Shown here: positions 11,315-20,796 of the stretch, in pieces
Numbering within the stretch: position 1 is the first letter of the stretch
How the letters are laid out: each line of letters opens with the position of its first letter
Source of the DNA: Schoenoplectus triqueter
Taxonomy: Eukaryota > Streptophyta > Magnoliopsida > Poales > Cyperaceae
NCBI GenBank assembly: GCA_964058805.1
Contig: CAXKVV010001756.1
Span: 1 to 28,698 of the forward strand
Direction: 5' to 3'
DNA: 28,698 bases
The notes under the pieces: generated by a model
What the model was told of the DNA's origin: nothing
The model's input: the letters and a program-made list of their open reading frames with translations, nothing else
Database searches by the model: none
Program-made: the position numbers and the translations under genes

Positions 11315-11968
11315 TTGTTTAAAGAAAAGAGTATTTTGCATCAAAAATCACGTGTTACACCCCACAACAAAATAAAGTATCGGAACGAAAAAAATCGACA
11401 CTTGCTTGAAATGACAAGAGTGCTCCTATTTCAAAATAACGTTCTTACTTCTTATTGGTCGAATGTCGTTCTCACCGCAACCTATTTAATTAATAGATTG
11501 CCAAGTGTAAATTTAAATTTCAAGAGTCCACTAGAAATTCTTTATAAGGAAAAAATCAATATTAATCATCTAAGAGACTTCGGATGTATTTGCTATGTTC
11601 ATAAAATAAAACAACACAAATTTGATTTTACATCCATTAAAGCTATTTTTTTGGGTTACTCATCACAAAAAAAGGGTTACAAGTACTATGATCATATAAA
11701 TAAAAAATATTTTATTTCTAGAAATATAACACTCCTTGAAAATGAGCCATACTATAAAATTGAGAAAAAGGAGGAAAGTGATCGAAAAGAAAAAAATGAG
11801 TTTACACTTCCTAAATTTAATAATTTCTATGAAGTAAGTGAAAACTCAAGTGAGGAAGTGGAAGAAAATTTGGAGGTAAGTGAAATTAAAAGCAAAAATG
11901 AAATGGAAGCTCATCAAGAAATTGAGGAAGAAGGTATGGGGTTGATGTCTCTTCGAAGATCAACCTGA
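11315..11968 (+). pseudogene. Copia integrase C-terminal part
   Basis: The open frame begins just before the end of the integrase core (EKNRHLLEMTRVLL, the segment with the third acidic residue). It runs through SYWSNVVLTATYLINRLPS, SPLEILY, LRDFGCICYVH and AIFLGYSSQKKGYKYYD, then a charged acidic linker. The upstream two-thirds of the core is deleted, so this cannot be an active integrase. Confidence 0.88.
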
Positions 11969-12350
11969 TTACCTCAATGATCAACGAGATTAAGGGATTA
12001 CACCACTTATAAGATACGCTATCCTATCCAAGATTATATTTCCTACGATAATATTACTTGTGAATATAAAAGCTTCTTAACTTCCATTTCCAAGGAATTA
12101 GAGCCTACAACATATCAAGAAGATTGGGCCGAAAGTTTCTTAACTTTCATATTTTGGATTTATTGAAAGAAACTAGTAAGTTAGGATGTAAGCTGGCCTC
12201 TACCCCAATTGATAGTAAAAATAAATTAAATATCGAAAATGGTATGCCTTTAGAAGATATAAGAAAATTTTAAAGATTAGTGGGAAATTAATTTATTTAA
12301 CAGTTACCCGACCGAATATTTCTTTTTCCGTTAGTCAAATTAGTTAATTC
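11969..12350 (+). pseudogene. Copia RT remnant with core deleted
   Basis: Translated pieces match the stretch before RT (EYKSFLTSISKELEPTTYQ, then EDW) and jump within a few dozen bases to the stretch after RT (SKLGCKLASTPIDS, RLVGKLIYLTVTRPNISFSV). The RT palm with YVDD is absent. Several stops and a frameshift interrupt it. Confidence 0.8.
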
Positions 12351-12930
12351 ATGCTCTCTCCAAGAATACCGCACTTAGAGGCTATAAATAAAATTCTTAG
12401 ATATCTCAAGGGTACACCCGGAAAAAGAATTTGGATGAAAAAAAATCTTTCTAACAATGTATGTGGCTATTCCGTTGCAGATTGGGCCGGAAGTTACGAT
12501 AGAAAGTCAACGACCGATTTTTATATATTTATAGGCAGAAATTTAGTCACATGGCAAAGCAAGAAAAATAAAATATTGTGGCTCGATCTAGCGTTGAAGC
12601 GGAATATCGAACCATGGCATCAACTACTAGCGAGTTGATTTGGATTAAACAACTTCTAGAGGATCTTGGCATCATAATTGAAACTCCAATGAAAATGCAT
12701 TGCGATAATTAAGCCGCTAGACATATTACATCAAATCCCGCCTTTCACGAAAGAACAAAGCACATTGAAGTTGATTATCATTTCGTTCGAGAAAAAAAAT
12801 CAATCCAGTGATATCAAGACACCATTTGTCAAAAGCGACAATCAACTAGCCGATGTGTTCACTAAAGGAATCGATCCAGGATTATTTCAGAAGAATATTG
12901 ACAAGTTAGGGATGTTTGACATTTACACCC
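12351..12930 (+). pseudogene. Copia RNase H domain, frameshifted
   Basis: The sequence encodes EAINKILRYLKGTPGKRIW, then SVADWAGSYDRKSTTDF (normally DADWAG-RKSTTGY), NLVTWQSKK, a shifted ELIWIKQLLEDLGI and MHCDN segment, and DNQLADVFTKGIDPGLF. This is the standard copia RNase H order. At least two frameshifts and one stop break it. Confidence 0.88.
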
Positions 12931-12933
12931 CTA

Positions 12934-12946
12934 ACTTGAGAGTGAG
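12934..12946 (+). other. Polypurine tract (degenerate)
   Basis: AACTTGAGAGTGAG ends at the TG of the 3' LTR. It is a worn version of the TTGAGGGGGAG tract that primes plus-strand synthesis in plant copia elements. Confidence 0.65.
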
Positions 12947-13248
12947 TGTTGAGAAAAAAATTTGTTTATTATTTATTAGGCCTTAAAGCTTGTAGCAAAT
13001 TCATCATTGACCCAATTTGGAAAATTGGAGAGCAATACTGTTGGTACCACTTCTACCCAACATCCTTTTTATTTTTTCTCACAGTGTATCGTTGGTACAT
13101 TTTTCCGTTTTTTCTTAATTACCATTACTGTGCCATTGGTACATACAACCATATAGTTGTAACTAGTCATTGTAATAATTATAAGAACAATAAAGCTTTT
13201 ACTCATCATCAATCTCATTTTTTCACAAACAACCTCACAATTTCAAGA
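12947..13248 (+). repeat. 3' LTR of the copia element
   Basis: It starts TGTTGAGAAAAAAATTT and ends CACAATTTCAAGA, followed at once by the target duplication GCTTC. It matches the 5' LTR with roughly 9 percent differences by eye. The terminal dinucleotide reads GA instead of CA. Confidence 0.9.
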
Positions 13249-13253
13249 GCTTC
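13249..13253. repeat. Target-site duplication GCTTC (right of copia)
   Basis: It is the exact partner of 9326-9330. On the minus strand it reads GAAGC and is part of the LINE coding sequence. Confidence 0.85.
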
Positions 13254-15785
13254 CAACTATAAGGATTTGAAAAATGGGTAATCATTGAACAAGGGATCCA
13301 CCATTTCTTGTGCATTTTTACATAGTATGCATCTATTAACTAGCTGCCAACCTCTTTTATTAATGTTATCAATAGTCAAGATGCTACTTTTTATCATTAA
13401 CCAAATGAACATAATGATTCTCTGTTGTATTTTTAAGTTCCAAACATGATATCGAGGGAAGTTGGGGAGGGGTTGTCTTTGACAAAGAGGTAGTAAGATT
13501 TGCAAGTGAAAGTGCAACTGGAGTATCCACAGAGGTTGATCATGGTGTGTAGGATTTAATTGTAAAGTACTTAATTATTAATAAGGAGGTTATTTGCATT
13601 GCTGCTCCATTTGAAAGGTTTGGATGGAATAAGTATGATAATTGATTATTGAAATTTGTGGAGAAGTCTTTGAGAGAGGTCCTTATCGAAGGCATACAAA
13701 AAAAAAGGATAGAATAATTGAACTTCAGAATTTCACATCTCCAGTCAAAATACCAAAATGAAATCATATCTTCAAAACCAATTTGAAACCTACATCTATT
13801 TTCGAAATTTTCTGCCACTGATTTCAGAGTTTTTCAAAAAGGCGGTGCATTTATGTTTTGTCATTATCTGATGTTTATGTTTTGTGCTAAATTGATTTGT
13901 CTCCAAAGTGAATTATCTGGCTGTAGCCATTTTCATATCCATTTTGCCAGTAAGGCTTAGTTCATAATCTTGAGATCCATTACTCCTAATCCTCCTTTAT
14001 TCTTTGGAATAGAGATCATTTTCCAGTTGACCAAATAAATTTTATGATTTTCTGTTGAAGGGTCACTCCATAGAAAATATCTTCTAATAAAATCAATTTC
14101 ACCAATTACCCATTGATGTAGTAGAAAATATGACATAGAGTAGATAGAAAGAGAAGAGAGGGAAGAGTCGAGAAGAACTTTTTTCCTTGGTAAGGTGAGT
14201 AATCTGCTAGCTCATCCAGATAATATGTTATGAAAATTTTGGATTATTGAAATGTAGTGTGTTCTTGTAAGTAATTTTGGACAGAGGTTATCTTAAGTAT
14301 GTGATTGGAAATTGATCAACTTTACATTTAAAGAATGTTGCCCATTGGATATTTTGCTGTTGATTTGAATTGACAAGTACTAATTTTGAATTCTCCATAT
14401 TTAAAGTTAAACTAGTAATTCTCTGAAATACTAGAAGTAATAATTTAAAGATCTGAAACTGTTGAATAGCTGATCTAAAGAAAAATATTGGGTCATCAGC
14501 ATATAATAATAAATTATGTGCATTTGGAATTGGAGATACAGAAGCACCCACATGCATTAATTTTTGCAACCATACTGCTAATAAATCAAAAGCTAAGATG
14601 AATAAATAAGAAGAAAATGGATCTCTTTGTCTCACACCTCTTTATAAGGTAATTTTCTTTCAAACTATTCCATTTAATAGTACTTGTGAGTAACCAGTAA
14701 GTACTGAGTTCTGGATCCATGTTATTCATTGATGAGGGAAGTCTTTTACTGCAAGACATTGACTTAAGAATTGCCAATTCAGGGTGTCGAAAGTCTTATA
14801 TATATCTGTCTTGAAAATTGCTAATTGCTCGTATATTTTTATTGGAGTAATGTAGTAATTGTTGAGCATATAGAAAATTTTCTGTGATCAGTCTTCCATG
14901 CAAGAAACCAGTTTGATTTGGTGAGATTAGAGATTGAATGACAGGTTGGATTCTGTTGGATAACATTTTGGAGAGAATTCTTTGTATTGCATGAATTAAA
15001 TTGATATGGGTTTGAAGTCTTTTGGTTCAAATAAATTTGGCTTTTTGGGAATTAAAACAATCAATGAATTATTTAAAGGAGCAATGAAACCTTCAATCTG
15101 TAAGGCATAGTTCATAATGTTTAGTAAATCAGTCTGTATTATTGGAAGAAATATTTTATAAATTTCACCTAAAAAATCATACGGCGCTGGTGATTTTCCT
15201 GATGGCCAAGATTTAACAGTTGTAGTTAATTCTTGAAGAGATATTGCATTAGTTAGGTCTTGTAAGTTTTGGTTTTTGACTGAATAATTATTTCCATTGT
15301 ATACTGGAGGCATCTATGTTGCTCTCAGTTACTATCAATGAGAAGTAATGATTGAAAAGAGCTTGAGCCTTAGATTTATGATCATATATGTAATTACCAT
15401 TTACTAGTAGATTTGAGATGTGATTATTTTTGTTTTCTATCCATTGCCCAAGCGTGAAAGAAGGATGTATTCGGTCTCCATGCAATTTTTAATCTTTTTT
15501 ATATCTTTTTCTCCTAAGATATCTTCTAAATTGGATACATAAGAAAATATTTTTGTGACCAATTATTTTACTTTAATTTCAAGGAAATTAATTCTTCTAA
15601 TTTCTTACTGATTATCTATCCATAATAAGAAATCAGCAGTAGTTGTGTTTTAATGTGACCAACATTTTTCTTTGCCATAGATTTATTTCCTTTTCCAAGG
15701 AATTTAACTTTGCTTGTAATAATAAAGAGTTGTTATCGGTGAGAGCTAGATGGATAACCAGTGATCTAATATAAACTCATGCAGC
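13254..15785 (-). pseudogene. L1-type LINE ORF2: linker, reverse transcriptase, zf-RVT; 5'-truncated
   Basis: Read downward from about 15785, the minus strand shows the region before RT (LQAKLNSLEKEINLWQRK near 15730), GDRIHPSFTLGQWIENK near 15480 (normally GDRNTKFFH), WPSGKSPAPYDF and LIVLIPKKPNLFEPKDFKPI (15310-15000), RQRDPFSSYLFILAFDLL (from 14632) and the catalytic LLLYADD near 14492-14512. Next come a PKNKGGLGVMDLK-type thumb region near 13990, FQIGFEDMISFWY near 13780 and the zf-RVT part RCILCKNAQEMVDPLF near 13310. Several frameshifts and stops break it. In zf-RVT the usual His and last Cys are replaced (DPLFNDYPF). No endonuclease domain is found above about 15785, so it is 5'-truncated. 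Confidence 0.88.
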
Positions 15786-16238
15786 TCAACAAACTTTGAA
15801 TAAGCAATTTAAGAATAACCTCACTTGTTTCTCTAGTTAAAATTGTAATTGCACACTTGCATCTCTTGCACTCGCACAAGTTGGATACAGTACTTTTTTC
15901 TCTAGTTAAAATTCAAAATTTCCTATCAAGGTGAAAAAGTTTGAGGAAACTATCAAAGTAAAATTTAAATAACACAAGTTCTGCATGCTCGGAAGAAGTA
16001 CATTAAATAATTAATATCGATTTTTATTTTTCCTTTTTGAAAGAAATAGTCACTAACAATTTGAAGAATTAATGCAAGCATAATAAAGGTCATGATATGA
16101 GAAAGTTGGCTATGTACAGTCGAAGACAGCTTAATTAAACAAAACAAAACAAATTGCACCAACTCCATCAAATCACTTTTGGCGTGCAAAGACCAACTGA
16201 AAATTGATTTTACCTTTTGCACGCCTAACGTGTCGAAT
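15786..16238. other. Intergenic AT-rich stretch
   Basis: No gene is recognised. TTTCTCTAGTTAAAATT occurs twice, at 15828-15844 and 15897-15913, enclosing 52 bases. An open minus-strand frame at 15965-16222 is hydrophobic but matches no family I know. Confidence 0.45.
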
Positions 16239-16897
16239 TAGGGGTGCAAACGGATCGGATATTATCCGATCATATCTGGATTCATATTCGAATAATAGCG
16301 GATACAGATATTTTCAAATACGAATATGGATATGGATAATTTTTTGTCGGATACAGATACGAATTTTTGAACAATTTGGAACCGGATACGAATACGAATA
16401 ATTATCCGGATCCGAATATTTTTGAAATTTGGATATCCGGATAAAAGGTCCATTATATATTTTTTAATTGGATTTTTTATGTAGATTACAAATCCAACTA
16501 AATTTACACATAATTTGTCATTATATTTTTTTTATAATTTTTTGATACATTTTAATTAATATTTTAATTTTTATAATTTTTTATGACAAATTTGTAATGA
16601 TAATTATTGTTAAATCACAAATAATATAATAATGATTAATAATTAATTTTTATGATTAGTGATATATCATGAAAAATATTATGTAATTATAATTGACGAT
16701 ATTTTAATTTAGTATCCGAAATATATCCGTATTTGTGTTCATATTCGCGTATTATCTGATTCGTATTCGCATTTTTTTAATATCCGATCCGTATTTGTAT
16801 CTGAAACTAGCAGTATTCATATTCATATTCAAAAAAAAAAGATAATGATTACGATTTTGATCACTATCCGACCGTATCCGATCTATTTGCACCCCTA
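16239..16897. mobile_element. Non-autonomous hAT element (MITE-like), 659 bp
   Basis: The left end TAGGGGTGCAAACGGATCGG and the inverted right end (complement TAGGGGTGCAAATAGATCGG) form the terminal repeat. The flanks TGTCGAAT (16231-16238) and TATCGAAT (16898-16905) form an 8-bp target duplication with one mismatch. TAGGG ends and 8-bp duplications are hAT hallmarks. The outer 150 bases on each side are packed with GGATA, TATCCG and CGAATA words in both orientations, like hAT subterminal transposase-binding repeats. The centre is AT-rich and non-coding. Confidence 0.88.
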
Positions 16898-17231
16898 TAT
16901 CGAATACACATTTTTCGTTTGATTTGGGTCATAGTAATATGCTTAGAAAAATATAATCTAAAAATAGAAAAAAAAATCTAAAAATATGAAATTTGGTCCA
17001 CGACAAAATTTTCATACAAAAATTATTTTGAGCTATTAGATCAATTATTTAAACTTTAAAAAGAAAAAATAATTCATAATACACGAATCATTCATGTTAT
17101 GTGTAGTACGGTAGCTCCATTCTTTTTACTTTATGATTATATCCAGCATTCAAATTTTTATGTCGTTCTATATTTATTTGCATATATTGCATAAGCTGGA
17201 ATGTCAATTAGATAGGGTTTGTTTGGCACTT

Positions 17232-18201
17232 GGTGGAATAGCAAAAAGTTGAAATAGAATAGCTATTCCGACGAATTAATTTGCCAAACAAATTTTAGAC
17301 TAAGTAGAAGAGTGCGGAAGAGTGCTAATCCGATATACCAAGTTATAGGTGGTATATCGGATTAGCTCTCGTCGGAATAGCGATTATTATTTGATTATGT
17401 TGTATTATATTATTATATTATATTATATTATGATTATGATTTATTATTATATTAATATTATGATGATTATTTTTTATTATTACATTATGTTATAATAATT
17501 ATAATTATTATATTAACATCAATGATAGTATTAATATTATATGATTAATTTTATTATTATTATATTATAATAATTATGATTTTAGTATTATATTATTATA
17601 TTATATTATATGATTATGATTATAATTATAATTTTTCTTATGATATTATTGTGTTTACAATTATGATTATTATTATTATTTGATTATGTTGTATTATATT
17701 ATTATATTATTAGAATTATGATTATTTATTATTATATTATTATGATTATGATTATATTTATAATTTTTATTTTTATATTATTATATTATGATTATGTTTA
17801 TATTTCTATTATATTATTATAATAAATAATCATAATTATAATAATATAATAATAAAGTAATCATATTTATATTCATAATATAATAATATAATACTAAAAT
17901 TATATTATAATAATATAATGATAATATATAATATTATAATACTAACAGTGATGATAAAAAAATAACAATCCTAATATTAATATAATAATAAATTATAATA
18001 TAATATAATAATATAATACTAATAAATCATAATCATAATTATAATCATAATATAATAATATAATACAACGTAATCAAACAATAATCGTTATTCTGACGAG
18101 AGCTAATATGTTATACCACCTATTCTACTTAGTGTAAAATTCATTTGACAAATTAATTCGTGAGAATAGCAATTATATTCCAACTTTTTACTATTATAAC
18201 C
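17232..18201. mobile_element. Long foldback element with ATT-rich core
   Basis: Left arm 17232-17420 and right arm 18040-18201 are inverted copies. GCAAAAAGTTG pairs with CAACTTTTTAC, CGAATTAATTTG with CAAATTAATTCG, and TAGCTCTCGTCGGAATA with its complement near 18095. Between them lie about 600 bases of TTA/TAT/GATTATGAT repeats that also fold back. It has no coding sequence. The left arm alone carries a perfect 17-bp stem (17324-17340 with 17350-17366). I see no clear target duplication, so the class is open. Confidence 0.75.
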
Positions 18202-18205
18202 GTAC

Positions 18206-19308
18206 AGGTGAATGCGCAGAACAGACTTGAATTTGATCAAGTTAATTAATTAACTAGTACTAGCAGCTAGCTTCAATCTTTCCAATTGTTATTAAAAGAG
18301 CTAGCTTATTGCTACATGTGTGTGCGTGGACACTTTGTACACCTCTCATTAGTTATTAATGTGATTGGCATTTTGCTCACAAAACTACGTACGTTCAAGA
18401 GCATAAAATAGTAGCATTAATTAATTGTATAATATAGTATGTACTATAATATATATAATTGAACACAAGATGCTCTCTCTAGAAACCAACTGATTCTTAA
18501 CCACTATAAGCTTGTATATTAAAAGCAGCTTGCTCTTTGAATCTTGTAATTAATCTGGTATAGATGCACATCGTTTAATCATTTCGTAAATACTATGGAA
18601 TTACTAAATTACACATTCAGTAATTCAACCATCCGGTCGTCCCATCTTACTTAAGGGCCATATTTATTTCTAGCCTATGATCAACTAGTACATATTATAT
18701 ATATTTAGCGTACACAAGAAATTCAACTTGGGACTTGCATAGAAAAACATCACATGCTAATTAATTTGCCACCAAATATTGACTGTGAATTTTGACAAAC
18801 TAAAGAAACAAAACGAAGAAAAATGGAAAAGCAGATGGCAACAACCATTGTTAAAGCACTCTAATATAAACCAATATTTTAAGAAACCATGCCAGATAAT
18901 AAACACAAATTATCAAAGAATGCAAATGGCAAACCCCACCCCTTTAAAAAGAGAACCAAAACCACCATACGCGTTTGTAATCTGATTTGCTGTTAGTAAG
19001 ACTCATCTTTCAAGTATTACACCTCAATCCCCCGATTAAATACATAACATGTACAGAAGTATATAAAACCGCACAATTGAAATACAGAGAAATCCGCACA
19101 GAATTGTTTTACAAAAGAAAAAAAAATGCCATGGATTTTCTCTCTATTCGCACAAAATGTTGGACAATGATGGAGTCTATTCAACTTCTTCTGACCCCAG
19201 AATTTGAATAACATGCTCGAAATTTTAAAAATTTTGAACTTTCAACAAACATCTACCTACAAAATCCACCGAAAATGGACGTGCATAAGCGAATTTCCAG
19301 TATTCGCT
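18206..19308. other. Intergenic DNA and 3' UTR side of the trihelix gene
   Basis: I recognise no gene in 18206-18780. The part closest to 19308 should hold the 3' UTR of the minus-strand trihelix gene. Short open frames at 18779-18985 and 18987-19211 are Lys/Asn-rich and look like chance. Confidence 0.5.
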
Positions 19309-20796
19309 TCACTTCTGCATATACTGTTGTTGCTGCAGTTGTAGCTGCTCAGTGGAAGAAGCCGCAGCGGCACCGGTACCGGCACTCTCGAGACCACACA
19401 TTTCAATTTCCTTCTGACGAATCAATAGTAGCATTCTTTCATTTTCTAACCTAAGCCGGTCGTTATGCAGCCGTGTCTTCTCCATCTCTCTCTCCTTGTT
19501 GGTACTGTACCGGAGCCACTTGAACCGCTGTCTCTCCAGCTGATATGCACGGCATTGGTAACCGACTCTCTGTTCCTCCAATTCAGCAGACCGCCGTTTC
19601 ATCCACTGTCTTGCACCTTCTCCTCCATTGGCCACAACACCTGCTAACTCAGTCTTCAGCTGCTGTACTGCCATACTTCCACCAGAAGTAGAAGAAAGGG
19701 ACAGTGAGAGCGGCGGTGAGTTCATTGCATGCTTATCGTTTCTCTTCTTCTTTGCACCACCACCTTCAGCATCATGGTAATAATCACACTCATATCCTCC
19801 TCCCTCTTTATTTGAAGAATCGTTGCTCTCGTTATCATCACTCATGTTGTTATCATCTTCGTCATCAGAGCTACCAGCAGCGGTACCATTATGCTTGGGA
19901 TGGTTGTTAACCTGCTGATACCGTGCCGGCTCAATTCCATCAGTCGGCTGATGGTGCATGCACTGTTGTTGGTCGGACTGAACATTTACTTGGGGGGAAT
20001 TGGATGGATGCTGAGTAGAAGTTCCAATACATGGTTGTCCACCAGCATTGTGGTAGGCGCACATCTCAGGGAAGAAGAGATGCTTTGAACTAAGAAGCTT
20101 CCTCGCCTCTTCCTTGGCCTTAGCGGAGAGGTGATCCATAGAGTCGAGCAAGGTCGGGTTTTCGACCACCCGGCAAGCAGTACCTTTACCCAACAAATCG
20201 ATCACACGCTTGTACCGCTTGTTCAGGTCATTAAATTTATCCTCACACTGTTGCGGTGACACGCTGTACCCCTTATCCATCATGGCCTTAGAAATACTCT
20301 TCCACTTCCCCTTAGCTGCACCACCAGCCCGGTTTGCTCCTTTGGCCGATACAGCATGATGATCACCTCCATCAGTACCTCCACCCCCATCATCTCCAAC
20401 TCGATACACCTCAGCAATCAGCAACCTTACCATGGCTTCAGTCCATTTCATTCTGCCCCAAGGGCAAGCCTGCTGTGAAGCGGACCCGGCACCAGATCGC
20501 TTGGAGGCTACATCAGAGTCATCGGGTTCTGGCACGTGCTGAGCCAGGGGGGTCACCTGGCGGGAACGGGCTATGGAGGCGCCGTAAGGGGAGTAAGAGG
20601 AAGGGGAAGGGGATGAGTGGTGGCGGATAGGACCATGGTGGGCCTGAGAGTTGGGGACCTCATGGGGATGGAACTGGAGATGCGGAGTGAGGTGAGCGTG
20701 GGAGCTGAGCTGCATATCTAAACCAAGCATTGAGGCAGGGGAGGAGTTCATGTTAGGAGCGGGTATGCCCATGTTGATGTTATCGACTCTTTCCAT
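19309..20796 (-). CDS. Trihelix (Myb/SANT-like) transcription factor, 495 aa, HRA1-type subfamily
   Basis: This intact intronless frame encodes a nuclear DNA-binding protein. Residues 1-110 are Ser/Pro/His-rich and probably disordered. Residues 113-255 hold the trihelix domain, with GRMKWTEAMVRLLIAEVYRV, a Gly-rich insertion (about 135-160), GKWKSISKAMMDKGYSVSPQ, then CEDKFNDLNKRYKRVIDLLG, and the conserved tail SKHLFFPEMCAYHN. The Gln-Cys-Glu-Asp-Lys-Phe core is typical of the subfamily with Arabidopsis At3g10040 (HRA1, a hypoxia-response attenuator). An acidic Asp/Glu/Ser stretch follows (309-331), then a KKKRNDK nuclear-localisation candidate (349-355). Next is LSLSL (363-367), which fits the EAR repressor pattern LxLxL. 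A charged C-terminal coiled coil (about 400-466) and a Gln-rich tail end the protein. The start is the first Met, preceded by a GA/CT-rich leader. The target genes are unknown. Confidence 0.93.
   Translation of the reverse strand: MERVDNINMGIPAPNMNSSPASMLGLDMQLSSHAHLTPHLQFHPHEVPNSQAHHGPIRHHSSPSPSSYSPYGASIARSRQVTPLAQHVPEPDDSDVASKRSGAGSASQQACPWGRMKWTEAMVRLLIAEVYRVGDDGGGGTDGGDHHAVSAKGANRAGGAAKGKWKSISKAMMDKGYSVSPQQCEDKFNDLNKRYKRVIDLLGKGTACRVVENPTLLDSMDHLSAKAKEEARKLLSSKHLFFPEMCAYHNAGGQPCIGTSTQHPSNSPQVNVQSDQQQCMHHQPTDGIEPARYQQVNNHPKHNGTAAGSSDDEDDNNMSDDNESNDSSNKEGGGYECDYYHDAEGGGAKKKRNDKHAMNSPPLSLSLSSTSGGSMAVQQLKTELAGVVANGGEGARQWMKRRSAELEEQRVGYQCRAYQLERQRFKWLRYSTNKEREMEKTRLHNDRLRLENERMLLLIRQKEIEMCGLESAGTGAAAASSTEQLQLQQQQYMQK

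Larger units (their letters stand above)
9331..13248 (+). mobile_element. Decayed Ty1/copia LTR retrotransposon
   Basis: The element is 3918 bp, shorter than the roughly 5 kb usual for copia. In order it has the 5' LTR, a tRNA-Met-type primer site, gag, protease remnant, integrase C-terminal part, a scrap before reverse transcriptase, RNase H, a purine-rich tract and the 3' LTR. The order protease-integrase-RT-RNase H defines Ty1/copia. The integrase catalytic core and the RT core with its YVDD motif are gone, and frames are broken by stops and shifts. By eye the LTRs differ at about 27 sites plus one 4-bp gap over about 300 bp, near 9 percent. It is inserted in a LINE of opposite orientation and cannot move on its own. 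Confidence 0.93.

Noticed and set aside
15965..16222. 85-codon hydrophobic minus-strand frame
   Set aside because: Hydrophobicity in T-rich DNA is expected by chance and no family motif is visible.
19465..20630. Several plus-strand open frames over the trihelix gene
   Set aside because: They are shadows of a GC-rich 495-codon gene on the opposite strand.
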